Positions 42,450 to 51,097 of a stretch of 64,000 bases of DNA are shown here, piece after piece (position 1 is the stretch's first letter; each line of letters begins with the position of its first letter). Source of the DNA: AP-15 sp963789025 (lineage in GTDB: Bacteria > Pseudomonadota > Alphaproteobacteria > ATCC43930 > CGMCC-115725). Both the position numbers and the translations under genes were made by a program. The DNA is taken from contig CAWBIT010000008.1 in NCBI GenBank assembly GCA_963789025.1, positions 620,001-684,000 on the forward strand, given 5' to 3'. The notes under the pieces were generated by a model. That model was given only the letters and a program-made list of their open reading frames with translations, was not told the DNA's origin and searched no databases.

Positions 42450-44436
42450 GACGGGCGCCACCCCGACCGACGCTCGCGTAGCATCGGCTCCTCAAGTCCG
42501 GCGGGATATCCACCCGGTCCGTGCGGCAAGCCCTGCGCAAACCTCGGCAGACACGGCTTCAGCCGGCATCGTACGTCTCGTTGCCTGGGCGTGGGAGCTG
42601 TTGTCGGACAGCCGATGGCACATCGGCGGTGCCGCTGCGCTTTCCTTGCTGGTGTCCCAAATTGCACAGTTCAACGCTGCGCTGCTGGTCCACGCCTTCG
42701 CCCTGCTGAGAGTGAGAGGCGGGACCGCCGCAGATGGGCAGGACGGTTTTCTCGCCTTCTTCATGCCCAACAGTCTCTACGCGACGGCGGTTCTCTTCGG
42801 CGTCCTTGCGATCAGCTTGTTCGGGCTACAGTTTTTGGACCGATTTGTTACTCTCGCGATCGATACCGTGGTCATTTACCGGCTGCAGGAGAAGCTGCAT
42901 CAAAAGGTGCTCCGACTGGGGGCGCGCTATCATGCCCGCAACAACACGGGTGCGCTCCAGATGCTGTTTACCCGGTATGTGTCTCAAAGCGCCGGGATCC
43001 TTCGTGAAGTTCTCGAATTTCCCGTGGTGAACGGCATTCCCCTGATCACGGCGAGTATCTACCTTTGGTACAGCCTCGCGCCCTTGCAGCAGAATAAGGC
43101 GATGATGCCCTTCATCATCGGCTCGCTGATCGGGCTGCCGATTGTCGCATGGCGCGTTTCGCTGGCAATGCGGGCAGCGATCCGGACATCGATTGCAGCG
43201 GATGTCGCGGTCGGCGACGAGCTGGTCAACACGCTGCGTCGCCCGATCGATCTTCAGCTGCTCGGCGCACATGCGACGCGTAATCAGGCCTTTGCGGCGC
43301 GCTTGCGGACCGCCCTCGGAGCGCGCCTGCGGTCGCTGCGGCGATCGGAATTGGCAAACCAGATTCAACGCGGCATGCCGCAATTGCTTCAGGCCGGGAT
43401 CCTGGTGTTCGCAGTAGTCCAGTTCCTGCAGTTCTCGGAAAAGAACCAGCAGGATGCGGTGGGGCAGGCGATCATCGCCATAGTTCAATTCGTGCCGATG
43501 ATCCTGGCCCCGATCCAGCAGGCTATCTCGTTCTACAACGCAGCGACCCAATCTGTACCCGTAGTGGCTGAGCTGGTGAACATGATCCACGCCGAAGAGG
43601 AGGTCGGCGAAGCGGCGAACGCGGCCGTGCTCCGTGTGACCCAGGGGACGATCTCGGTCAGGGACGTGTCCGTCGACGGGCCGGACTCGGCCACCCCAAT
43701 CCTCCAAGGCGTCACGCAAGAGTTCGAGGGCGGTCGAGTGTGGGGCGTCGTTGGTCGTTCGGGCTGCGGCAAATCTACCCTTCTGACGACAATCGCCCGA
43801 GCGGTCGATCCGAGTCGCGGACAGATTTGCATCGACGGTATGGATACGCGTCAAGCCAAGCTGGCCAACCTACGGCAGGCGGTCTCGTACTTGGGTCAGT
43901 TCCCACCCTTCATCGACGACACGGTTCGCGGCAATCTCAACCTCGCCGCGGCCCCAGCGTCCGACGCGACTTTGATTGAATCCTGCCGGGCGACCGGCAT
44001 ACTCCTCCGCCTGCAGGAGCTGGCCGCACCGGCTTCGCCCCTCGACCTCCGGATTTATGCGGAGCCCAACAAAGGTGCTCTCTCCGGCGGCGAGCGGCGG
44101 CTGCTCGCTCTCGCCCGGGTGGTCGCACATCCCGCGCGCATCGTTTTGCTCGATGAGCCGACCTCGGGCGTTGATGCGGGGACAAGGGATCAAATCGTCG
44201 ACCTAATCAAGACGCAGCTGGCAGGCTCGACCGTGATCGTGGTCGACCATGACCTCGATTTCATCGCCGGTGTCGCGGACGCCGTTGTCTGTATGGAGCG
44301 GGGCACCATTGTAGGCTGGGTCCCGCGGCGCGAGCTTTTCGAAACGCCGAGCCCGTTTCTCGATCTCTGGCGCTTGCAGCGACACGTCGCCGGTGATGCA
44401 ATGAGTGTGACAAGCTTTTCTGGCCCGTCTGGTTGA
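42442..44436 (+). CDS. ABC transporter, fused membrane and ATPase domains
   Basis: This 664-residue half-transporter starts at TTG 42442, overlapping the cyclase stop. The N-terminal 60 residues are soluble. Several membrane spans follow in about 70-360, and the ATPase domain has Walker A VGRSGCGKSTLL, signature LSGGERRLLALARV and Walker B IVLLDEPTSG. There is no C39 peptidase domain. This architecture (homodimeric exporter) moves peptides, lipids or drugs outward. The translational overlap with the cyclase and a protease gene downstream suggest an export substrate tied to the module. Confidence 0.85.
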   Translation: MAETGATPTDARVASAPQVRRDIHPVRAASPAQTSADTASAGIVRLVAWAWELLSDSRWHIGGAAALSLLVSQIAQFNAALLVHAFALLRVRGGTAADGQDGFLAFFMPNSLYATAVLFGVLAISLFGLQFLDRFVTLAIDTVVIYRLQEKLHQKVLRLGARYHARNNTGALQMLFTRYVSQSAGILREVLEFPVVNGIPLITASIYLWYSLAPLQQNKAMMPFIIGSLIGLPIVAWRVSLAMRAAIRTSIAADVAVGDELVNTLRRPIDLQLLGAHATRNQAFAARLRTALGARLRSLRRSELANQIQRGMPQLLQAGILVFAVVQFLQFSEKNQQDAVGQAIIAIVQFVPMILAPIQQAISFYNAATQSVPVVAELVNMIHAEEEVGEAANAAVLRVTQGTISVRDVSVDGPDSATPILQGVTQEFEGGRVWGVVGRSGCGKSTLLTTIARAVDPSRGQICIDGMDTRQAKLANLRQAVSYLGQFPPFIDDTVRGNLNLAAAPASDATLIESCRATGILLRLQELAAPASPLDLRIYAEPNKGALSGGERRLLALARVVAHPARIVLLDEPTSGVDAGTRDQIVDLIKTQLAGSTVIVVDHDLDFIAGVADAVVCMERGTIVGWVPRRELFETPSPFLDLWRLQRHVAGDAMSVTSFSGPSG

Positions 44437-44503
44437 TGATCCCTGGAAACTGCCTGCACGAGACTTGCGCCCCGACTCCCAAGGTGGAAGAGATGAGCGA
44501 GCA

Positions 44504-45172
44504 ATGAGCGAAGACCATGGAACACGGTGGCTGGCGCGGGCGATCGGCGTGGGCGGAACTGGGCTCGAGGTCCAGGCCCTTCGTCGACTTCTAACGCTCG
44601 CCATCGCCACGGTCGATGCCGAAGAAGGCTCCCTGCTGGTCTGGGACGAGCAGATTGGCGAGCTCAGATTCATCGCCACCGTGGGCAACGAGGCCTCCGA
44701 AGCCGCACTGATGGGACAACGTGTTCCCCTCGGGAAGGGAATTACCGGATTGGCGGCGGTCACCCGCGAGGTGCAGGTCGGCGCGCCCACCTATCGGGAT
44801 ATCCGCCAGACCGAGCGCCTGGCTGCTGGCCCGGAAGCCGTCGTGGCTGCACCCCTTGTCGTCGCCGACCGGCTGCTCGGGGTGATCACCGGCGTGAGCT
44901 TCAAGCCCGGACAGCGGTTTGGCAGAAGGGAGGCGATGGCCTATGGCGAATACGCGGCAGTCATGGGGGTACTGCTTGAACAGGCGCGCCGGCTCGCCGA
45001 GGTGGCGGCGCTGGAGAGCGGCATCCACCGGGTGACGCCGGGCACCGCGATAACCGAGCGGGAGATTGTCGAAAGGCTGGCGCGGCTCGTGTCCAACAGG
45101 GGCGAGGTTTTGGGTGCCGTCGCCCGGCTGCTCGAAGCGATCGAGGCGTTGGCCGACTTGCAACGCGGATAA
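44504..45172 (+). CDS. GAF-domain protein
   Basis: I take ATG 44504, giving 222 residues. A GAF domain at about 20-165 reads ATVDAEEGSLLVWDEQIGEL, PLGKGITGLAAVTREV and VVAAPLVVADRLLGVITGV. The last 50 residues form helices (TEREIVERLARLVSNRGEVL). There is no output domain. It probably binds a small ligand or protein partner within the same module; it lies 68 bases after the ABC transporter. Confidence 0.82.
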   Translation: MSEDHGTRWLARAIGVGGTGLEVQALRRLLTLAIATVDAEEGSLLVWDEQIGELRFIATVGNEASEAALMGQRVPLGKGITGLAAVTREVQVGAPTYRDIRQTERLAAGPEAVVAAPLVVADRLLGVITGVSFKPGQRFGRREAMAYGEYAAVMGVLLEQARRLAEVAALESGIHRVTPGTAITEREIVERLARLVSNRGEVLGAVARLLEAIEALADLQRG

Positions 45173-45363
45173 CGGATTGTACAGGTTGGTCCTATTCGAA
45201 TGGCGCGCCTGATCAACCCGACCAATTTGCGGTCTTGCGTGGCCTCGGTTCGGACCTCCGAAACGAACCGTGCGAGACCTGTGGGCCGCGATGGCGCGGG
45301 CCGGATGAAGCCTCGCCATGACGAGACCAGCAGAGCCAGCCCCTGGTTTGGAGCGGCACACGA

Positions 45364-46248
45364 ATGGCTTCGTTCGGCACCGGCCTCTCTTCGCCGGCTC
45401 CGCCAATCTCCGTTTCCCTCGCGTCGCTTGGGAAGAAGCGGGTGGGAGCCAGCTTCCGGGACCCTGTGGACATGAAAACAGCCATTTGTCGGGCCTTCGA
45501 GGTTCCTTGGGAAGAACTCGCCCAAATGGATCTCGCACCCGTCGACGTGGCGATCCTCGACAGCGGCATCGATGCGACCCACCCCATCCTGGCGGGGCGC
45601 ATCATCGAGGCATACGGGGTAGAGACGATTGACGGACGCCAGCAGGTTGTCGCCTTGCCGAGCGATTCCGACAACGACCTGTTCGGCCACGGGACTTCGG
45701 TCGGCTCAATCGTCGCCCGGGTCGCGCCCAATGCACGGCTATACGATGTCCGCGTGCTCGGGCGCGGCAATTTGGGCGGGGAAGATGTCTTATGCGCGGG
45801 GATAAAGCACGCGGTGAGTCATGGATGGCCGGTGTTGAACCTCAGCCTGGCCGCGGGCTATCGCATGCGTGGGGAGCTGCAGGCGTTATGCGATCAAGCC
45901 TATTACCGGGGACAGACGGTGATCGCGGCACGACGCAACATTCCGGTCGGGGGCGACGGGTTGCCGGCAGAGTTCTCGGCCTGCATCGGCGTCGATCTTG
46001 GCGCGTATGAAGCCCCCTTTCATTTCGGGTTTCAGCTGGGTTCTCCGATCGAGCTGATCGGCGGTGGCGAGGGCGTCACGGCGGCCGCGCGCGGCGGCGG
46101 CTGGACGACCGTGACCGGAACGAGCTTTGCCACCCCGGCGGTGAGTGGCCTCTGCGCTCTCCTCCTCGGCGCCTTTCCCAATCTGCAACCGTATGAGATC
46201 AAGTCGATCCTCCGCTTTCGCGCTGCGCACGAGGCAACTGGGCGGTAA
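45364..46248 (+). CDS. S8 family subtilisin-like serine protease
   Basis: This 294-residue protein has the complete catalytic triad: Asp66 (VAILDSGID), His109 (FGHGTSVGSI) and Ser254 (TGTSFATPAVSG). An Asn in AARRN probably serves the oxyanion hole. There is no signal peptide and no clear propeptide, so it should be an intracellular subtilisin, of minimal length. An alternative start is ATG 45472. It lies downstream of the ABC exporter and GAF genes and upstream of small His- and Cys-rich proteins, which could be its substrates. Confidence 0.85.
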   Translation: MASFGTGLSSPAPPISVSLASLGKKRVGASFRDPVDMKTAICRAFEVPWEELAQMDLAPVDVAILDSGIDATHPILAGRIIEAYGVETIDGRQQVVALPSDSDNDLFGHGTSVGSIVARVAPNARLYDVRVLGRGNLGGEDVLCAGIKHAVSHGWPVLNLSLAAGYRMRGELQALCDQAYYRGQTVIAARRNIPVGGDGLPAEFSACIGVDLGAYEAPFHFGFQLGSPIELIGGGEGVTAAARGGGWTTVTGTSFATPAVSGLCALLLGAFPNLQPYEIKSILRFRAAHEATGR

Positions 46249-46302
46249 CCCGCCGCTGGGCTCCGTCTCCACCTGTTTCCATCTTTCAATTGGAAAGGAG
46301 CT

Positions 46303-46605
46303 ATGATGATAGCTGTCGGCCAGAAGTTCGAGCATCAGACAATATCACTTGATGGCGGGACGTTCCGCGACTGTGAGTTCGAAAATTGCGTCCTTTTGTA
46401 TTCCGCAACATTACCGGTCATTTTGGAGGGCAGCTCGTTCAAGGAATGTCGGTGGGAGTTCGTCGGTCCGGCGGCGGCTTCGGTGAGTTTCATGCGTTTT
46501 CTCTATCAGCGAGGCGAGAAGGACCTTATCGAAGCGATTTTCGAGAATGTGCGCAGTGGAGATGGCCATGCGCACCACCACCACCACGGCTCGCCTTCAC
46601 ATTGA
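46303..46605 (+). CDS. Small pentapeptide-like protein with His-rich tail
   Basis: This 100-residue protein contains GGTFRDCEFENCVLLYSATL and SSFKECRWEFVGPAAASVSF, a short run of the pentapeptide-like A(D/N)LXX/F-x-x-C pattern, then LYQRGEKDLIEAIFENVRSG. The end is HAHHHHHGSPSH, a strong metal-binding tail. AAAGGAG precedes the ATG. No function is known. It sits 54 bases after the protease gene. Confidence 0.65.
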   Translation: MMIAVGQKFEHQTISLDGGTFRDCEFENCVLLYSATLPVILEGSSFKECRWEFVGPAAASVSFMRFLYQRGEKDLIEAIFENVRSGDGHAHHHHHGSPSH

Positions 46606-46623
46606 TAAAAAAAGCGCGGATAA

Positions 46624-46639
46624 TGTGACCTACGTCACA
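46624..46639. promoter_or_regulatory. CRP-type palindrome upstream of zinc-ribbon gene 1
   Basis: TGTGA-CCTACG-TCACA matches the CRP consensus TGTGA-N6-TCACA exactly, 147 bases before the ATG at 46787. An identical-plan site precedes the second paralogue. Alphaproteobacterial CRP/FNR-family regulators vary in site preference, so the actual protein is not proven. Confidence 0.7.
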
Positions 46640-46786
46640 GATCACCAACCAACGCTACGTATATTGCCACTATCTCCTTGGGTGTCGGCTATGGTATGCA
46701 CGGCACACTGGGGGAGGATCGGCGCGCCTCCGGGAACGGATCCGCGGCCTACTGAAATGTCTTGGGACTCAATAGAGGAGAGAGTG

Positions 46787-47026
46787 ATGGCAAAAGAAGT
46801 AAGGGCCAATCTTGGCACCAGGTTGACCGAGGAAGAAGAGAAGGCCGTGGACATCAGCAAAGTGGTACGGTTGACCGCTCAACCGAGCGATACGGTTGTA
46901 GCCGGACAGGACTACGTGGCGGTGCAGGTATGTCCCTATTGCGGCTGCGTCGGCTATGGTGTGGAGGGCGAATATTACTATCGCACCTTCACCTGCCATT
47001 GCTGTGGTCGGCATTTCCGGGCTTAG
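46787..47026 (+). CDS. Small zinc-ribbon protein, copy 1
   Basis: I take ATG 46787, preceded by GAGGAG, giving 79 residues. The N-terminal half is acidic and helical (NLGTRLTEEEEKAVDISKVV). The C-terminal half is a zinc ribbon: CPYCGC at 47-52-like position and CHCCGRHF near the end, with aromatic residues between. It is a paralogue of 47210-47446 and shares the pattern N-L-G-x-x-L-T-E-E-E-E-K-x-V-D-x-S-K-x-V-R-L-T-A-Q-P. No described family is recognised. Expression is probably controlled from the CRP-type site at 46624. Confidence 0.8.
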   Translation: MAKEVRANLGTRLTEEEEKAVDISKVVRLTAQPSDTVVAGQDYVAVQVCPYCGCVGYGVEGEYYYRTFTCHCCGRHFRA

Positions 47027-47097
47027 TCCGCACCAGAGAGGACATCCGGATTCATTTACGCCGGTCACGGTATGTGGACCAAGAAAAACGTCCGCAC

Positions 47098-47113
47098 TGT
47101 GATCTCAGTCACA
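47098..47113. promoter_or_regulatory. CRP-type palindrome upstream of zinc-ribbon gene 2
   Basis: TGTGA-TCTCAG-TCACA matches TGTGA-N6-TCACA exactly, 96 bases before the ATG at 47210. The central six bases differ from those of the first site, so the conserved outer halves are what is shared. Confidence 0.7.
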
Positions 47114-47209
47114 AAAGCGGCGTCGAATGCAAGCGTATGATGGGTTACTCTGCCGGGTGCTTCGATAAGCTGAGATGCGGAGTATCCGGGTTTTCTTCAG
47201 GAGCAAGCA

Positions 47210-47446
47210 ATGGCACAAGAGATCAAGGCGAACCTCGGCCGGAAGTTGACCGAGGAAGAGGAGAAAACGGTTGACAAGAGCAAGGCCGTAAGGTTGACCG
47301 CGCAACCGAGAGATATGGTGGCGGCCCAGTGGGGCGATCGAATCCAGATATGCCCGTATTGTGGCTGTATCGGCCACGGCTATGAGAGCGATACCCGATA
47401 CATGCTCTTCACCTGTCACTGCTGCGGCCGGGACTTCTGGGCCTAA
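47210..47446 (+). CDS. Small zinc-ribbon protein, copy 2
   Basis: This 78-residue paralogue of 46787-47026 has the same acidic helix (NLGRKLTEEEEKTVDKSKAV), the same RLTAQP linker and the zinc-ribbon pairs CPYCGC and CHCCGRDF. An AGGAG motif lies upstream. The changes fall mainly in the loop before the first Cys pair and between the pairs, as in a duplicated gene under constraint. It has its own CRP-type site at 47098. Confidence 0.8.
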   Translation: MAQEIKANLGRKLTEEEEKTVDKSKAVRLTAQPRDMVAAQWGDRIQICPYCGCIGHGYESDTRYMLFTCHCCGRDFWA

Positions 47447-47643
47447 GCAGACTCGGATCGCGGGCCGGCACGATTTCTTCGGTCGAGCCCGCGATCCGCA
47501 TCAACGGCTCGGGTCTCAACACTACGCGCAATTGGCGATGTCGTGCAGAAAATCGCGGTCGCGAACGCGTAGATGCGCAACATGCATACGCTGGGAGCGG
47601 CACGGTACACCCGCCTACAGCTTCGTCGTCGGCCACCAACCGA

Positions 47644-48528
47644 TCAGAAACGAAAGGTGCCAAGGTGAATGTCCGGGTGGTTAGGATCGTTAGGTACATC
47701 CAACGAGCCTGGAAAGATCTCGTCCGTTTCTGAGAACGAATATATATCGCGGTTAGCGAACGTGATTTCTAGTACATTGGGAATAATGACGTTCGCAACA
47801 TTGCTAACCCCCCCGAAATTGTTGGCATGCACATGCACGACGGCATAGGCCTCCGACATCTTCTTCAAGACACGGGCGTAGAGCCGTCGCCACTGAAAAT
47901 CCGAGAAGCTGTTGAAAAAATGAAATTCAACTACAATCTGAGAAAACCTTTTTAACATTTCAGGAGGCGTGGCATCGAAGACTGCCCACTCGTCATTCTC
48001 AATGTCGATCTTGAGCAGAATATTGGGGTGCGCATTCTGTTTGTCGTATCGATTGATCAGCGACGGCACGCTTTCGCTGTCAGGCCCAGCTTCCGTCGAA
48101 ATCCGCTTTCTCGCGAAGATCAAGCGCGCATTATCCGTAACAGGCGCATCGACAGTGTGGTCGAACTCATAAACAGTTACGCCCTTTTTTGCGACTTCCA
48201 AATCCCACGAAGCATTCTGCTCGATGCCGAAAGAAAATGCCGTGTCGACGCCCCGGAAATCGTCGAGAAGTACATAGCCGCCATCGTGGGCGCTTCCGAA
48301 CCGCGCCTTATTAAACCCGTTGACTGCATAGGGCCGAAGCAGACGCAAAGTATTCCTAACCTCGTCATGGGTTTCGAACTCGCCCGACAAGATCAATGAT
48401 TGATTATGGCGCTGATAATCATTGAACCGCGCATCTAGCTGACCCAGTCGATCTTCGAACTGCGCCACACGGGCGGCAAGGCCCTCCAGCTTGCTTCCAA
48501 AAAGGACGAGGTCGAGCGATTCAGTCAT
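47644..48528 (-). CDS. FkbM/METTL24-like methyltransferase candidate
   Basis: This 294-residue protein begins with a coiled coil (KLEGLAARVAQFEDRLGQLD) and then has GSAHDGGYVLLDDF, AFSFGIEQNASWDLEVAKKG and VYEFDHTVDAP, the layout of the SAM-binding part of FkbM/METTL24-like methyltransferases. A later KIDIENDEWAVF fits the same fold. The role is probably methylation of a sugar in the adjacent polysaccharide locus. It is the first gene of the more A+T-rich segment and is read in the same direction as the TPR-GT9 gene upstream of it. Confidence 0.65.
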   Translation of the reverse strand: MTESLDLVLFGSKLEGLAARVAQFEDRLGQLDARFNDYQRHNQSLILSGEFETHDEVRNTLRLLRPYAVNGFNKARFGSAHDGGYVLLDDFRGVDTAFSFGIEQNASWDLEVAKKGVTVYEFDHTVDAPVTDNARLIFARKRISTEAGPDSESVPSLINRYDKQNAHPNILLKIDIENDEWAVFDATPPEMLKRFSQIVVEFHFFNSFSDFQWRRLYARVLKKMSEAYAVVHVHANNFGGVSNVANVIIPNVLEITFANRDIYSFSETDEIFPGSLDVPNDPNHPDIHLGTFRF

Positions 48529-48568
48529 CTAACTCCCACCATCAGGTCTGCATAGTTTGTGACGCGAG

Positions 48569-50755
48569 CTAAATAATGCGTTCTCCATTCGAAAGCAGCT
48601 TCAGCAACGCAGTGAAAACTTCGTCGACCGAGATGCTCGTCACGCAGGCGACATCTTTACCACACTCGTGTGCGTCATAGTCAAAGTAAAGAAGGCAGCC
48701 GGCACAAGGTACCTTGCGACTGATGATCAGCCCTCCAATCTCCTGACCCCACTCGTTCCAGTTGAGTCGTGACGAGTGGGTACTAACCACCTTTGCACCA
48801 CGAAGGGCTGCAAGGTGCTTCGGCCCGGAATCATTACCGACGAAAACTTCGCAGAACGACAGCAAAGCGTCGAGGTCATCGAATGGAAGCCGCCCTTCCA
48901 ACAGCTGGAAGCGTTCTGAACCGGACAGATCCGACGTAAGCTTATCGCGAACTGCAAAATCATCCGCAAGTAGAACCACTTTTAGGTCAGTTTGTTCGAG
49001 AACTCGCGAGGCAAGCTCACAGTAGCCAGGCCAGCGGGCAAAACTGCGGCCACCCGAATGCAGAACGGCGAACCGGTCCCCCTCCGAAATGCCATACGAC
49101 GCCAACGCGTTCCGAGTTAGGTCAGCCCTCCGAATGCTTTGGGCCTTGCTGTTGAGCATCGCGCCGAGACGCTCAACGAAGGCCAAGACCTTTGTGGAAT
49201 GCGGTAGGATCTCCCTCTCGTTCTTGGGATCGTGGGAGTGGCCTTCGAAACCGGCGGACAGCCACGGCCATTCCCGATCATAAAAGCCATAGAGAAACCG
49301 AGCTCCCGAAAGAAGGAGCAGCGGACGTGACATTCCGCTATCGGCAAGATCGATGGCCAAATCGAACCGGTACTGCTCCAATCGTTGCCTTAATTCCCCT
49401 TGTCGTTCGAGGGGCATGATCCTGCGTCTCTCAACCTGGTCGTCCGGGAAATCCACAACGATGATCTCATTGAAGAGGTTGAGGGTCTCAGCGAGTTCTG
49501 AGTTGGACGAAGTCAATAGGCCCACGAAGTGAGCGCTTGGCATCAGCTCTCTTAGGCGACGTATGGCCGGAATAGATGCAACCATATCGCCGAGCTGATC
49601 CGTCCTAAGGATCAGCACATTGTGCGGATCCCGGCCAAACAAAGCCGGTTTCGGCGATCTCACCATGCTTGCACGCGAGTTGATCTGCTCTTCAACGGAG
49701 CGCGGATCCGTTTCTGAGACAGAAATTACGGAATCTGAATCAGGGAAGTCTTCTTCGAGCAATGCAGCCGCAACTACGATTTGCTCGCGATGCACCCGCC
49801 GGACGGTGGTTGGTGAATTTAAAAATCGCACTTCGATTTCGTACCGGCCATGCGCGAATTGCGCAAAATTATACCAGATATTAAAAACATATTGTCGCAG
49901 ATGGGGGTTCTCTTTTTCGAACTGAAGCTTGTATCCTCCACGTGGCGGGCCACGATGGACAATTAACCCGTTTAACGCAATTTGGACTTCAACGATGGGC
50001 TCAGACGAAATGCAGAAGCCGCGAATGGCTTCCACGCCGCGGAAGGTCGGCAACATTCCCCACGCACTGCGTTCCCGCTTCCCGAATCGGCGCAAAAGGA
50101 TCAACTCATGGTGGTTCTCGAGCATCTCCTGAGGCTTGCGCGGCACGATCTCGGGTACTAGACGCTCAACCGTTATCATAGCCTGCAACCTACTCGCCTC
50201 ATCGTCAAAGTTGAGGCGCCATCTACTTGCATCAACTGGGATTTGAGCTTCGGCTGCTAACTCGATATCTCCTCGCCAGCCCATCTGGCGGAGATGCGTT
50301 AATTCGGCTTTTGGCTCCGGCCAACCCGGGCTGAGCTCAATAGCCCTCCTGTAAGCCGCAACGGCCTCGCGCGTGCGCCCGGAAATTTTGTAAAAATGGC
50401 CGAGTTGCAAGGCGAGGTCGGGATCTTGCGGAATCAACCGGCTTGCCGTGTCGTAGTGAAACTCAGCACTACGAAGATCGCCAGCCTCCTTATACATATG
50501 CCCACACTGGACATAAATCGGGGCATTGTCCGGGCTCAGATGCAACGCTTCGGTGTATAGAACCGCTGCATCTCGGTATTGCCTGGCATCCCGAGCGGCA
50601 TCAGCTCTCGAGATCAGATACTTAAACAATCTTCGTAGGTCAGCGCGGTTCGGCGCAACGCGGTGGCCCGAAGTTTTCTCCTTACGGCGGTCCCGAACAG
50701 AAACAACGTTGCCAAACAAAGCTCCAGCCTTCCGCGTGTTCCAGGATGTTGTCAC
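48569..50755 (-). CDS. TPR / glycosyltransferase family 9 protein, copy A
   Basis: This 728-residue protein has TPR repeats at about 50-150 (AARDARQYRDAAVLYTEALH, DPDLALQLGHFYKISGRTRE), a middle domain of unknown function (WGMLPTFRGVEAIRGFCISS) and a C-terminal GT9/heptosyltransferase-like domain: VLILRTDQLGDMVASIPAIR, DLAIDLADSG, HSGGRSFARWPGY and FVGNDSGPKHLAALRG. Four Cys follow near the end (CAGCLLYF, CGKDVAC). GT9 enzymes transfer sugars onto surface glycans. A close paralogue lies at 54090-56084 in the opposite orientation. The first about 45 residues are not shared, so the start is uncertain. Confidence 0.82.
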   Translation of the reverse strand: MTTSWNTRKAGALFGNVVSVRDRRKEKTSGHRVAPNRADLRRLFKYLISRADAARDARQYRDAAVLYTEALHLSPDNAPIYVQCGHMYKEAGDLRSAEFHYDTASRLIPQDPDLALQLGHFYKISGRTREAVAAYRRAIELSPGWPEPKAELTHLRQMGWRGDIELAAEAQIPVDASRWRLNFDDEASRLQAMITVERLVPEIVPRKPQEMLENHHELILLRRFGKRERSAWGMLPTFRGVEAIRGFCISSEPIVEVQIALNGLIVHRGPPRGGYKLQFEKENPHLRQYVFNIWYNFAQFAHGRYEIEVRFLNSPTTVRRVHREQIVVAAALLEEDFPDSDSVISVSETDPRSVEEQINSRASMVRSPKPALFGRDPHNVLILRTDQLGDMVASIPAIRRLRELMPSAHFVGLLTSSNSELAETLNLFNEIIVVDFPDDQVERRRIMPLERQGELRQRLEQYRFDLAIDLADSGMSRPLLLLSGARFLYGFYDREWPWLSAGFEGHSHDPKNEREILPHSTKVLAFVERLGAMLNSKAQSIRRADLTRNALASYGISEGDRFAVLHSGGRSFARWPGYCELASRVLEQTDLKVVLLADDFAVRDKLTSDLSGSERFQLLEGRLPFDDLDALLSFCEVFVGNDSGPKHLAALRGAKVVSTHSSRLNWNEWGQEIGGLIISRKVPCAGCLLYFDYDAHECGKDVACVTSISVDEVFTALLKLLSNGERII

Positions 50756-51097
50756 CGTGACGAGGTGGCTCGCAAATGCAGCCTCATAGTAAGCGGCTAT
50801 ACTTCGGGGAAAGGGGACGATGTCGCAGAAAGAGAAGTGAAATCAAAGAGGTTCCAGCAGAGAAACATCTCGCAAAGTACTTTCTGCGCTCTATATCATC
50901 TCACCCGACCAATCGCCACGGTGGGCCTCTCCGTGCGCGCTTATACCATCGGCAAAGCTGCCTGCCTAGATGGTGTCGTCGAGGTGGATCTGCGGCATGA
51001 TGACTTTGGAGAGAGTTCGGGACTTCGTTGCGCAGTTCGAATGAGTCGAGGCCTGCAGACGCCACTTACCCTGAAACGGGTGATGAAATGAACTCCC
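50756..51097. other. 342-base stretch without a recognised gene
   Basis: Short + strand frames occur but none is protein-like. It holds the upstream region of the GT9 copy A gene. No repeat or promoter could be assigned. Confidence 0.5.

Noticed and set aside
46787..47446. Ribosomally made modified-peptide precursors for the neighbouring exporter and protease
   Set aside because: Possible in principle, but there is no recognised leader or modifying enzyme, and the paired CxxC knuckles fit an ordinary zinc ribbon better. Kept only as a hypothesis in the findings.
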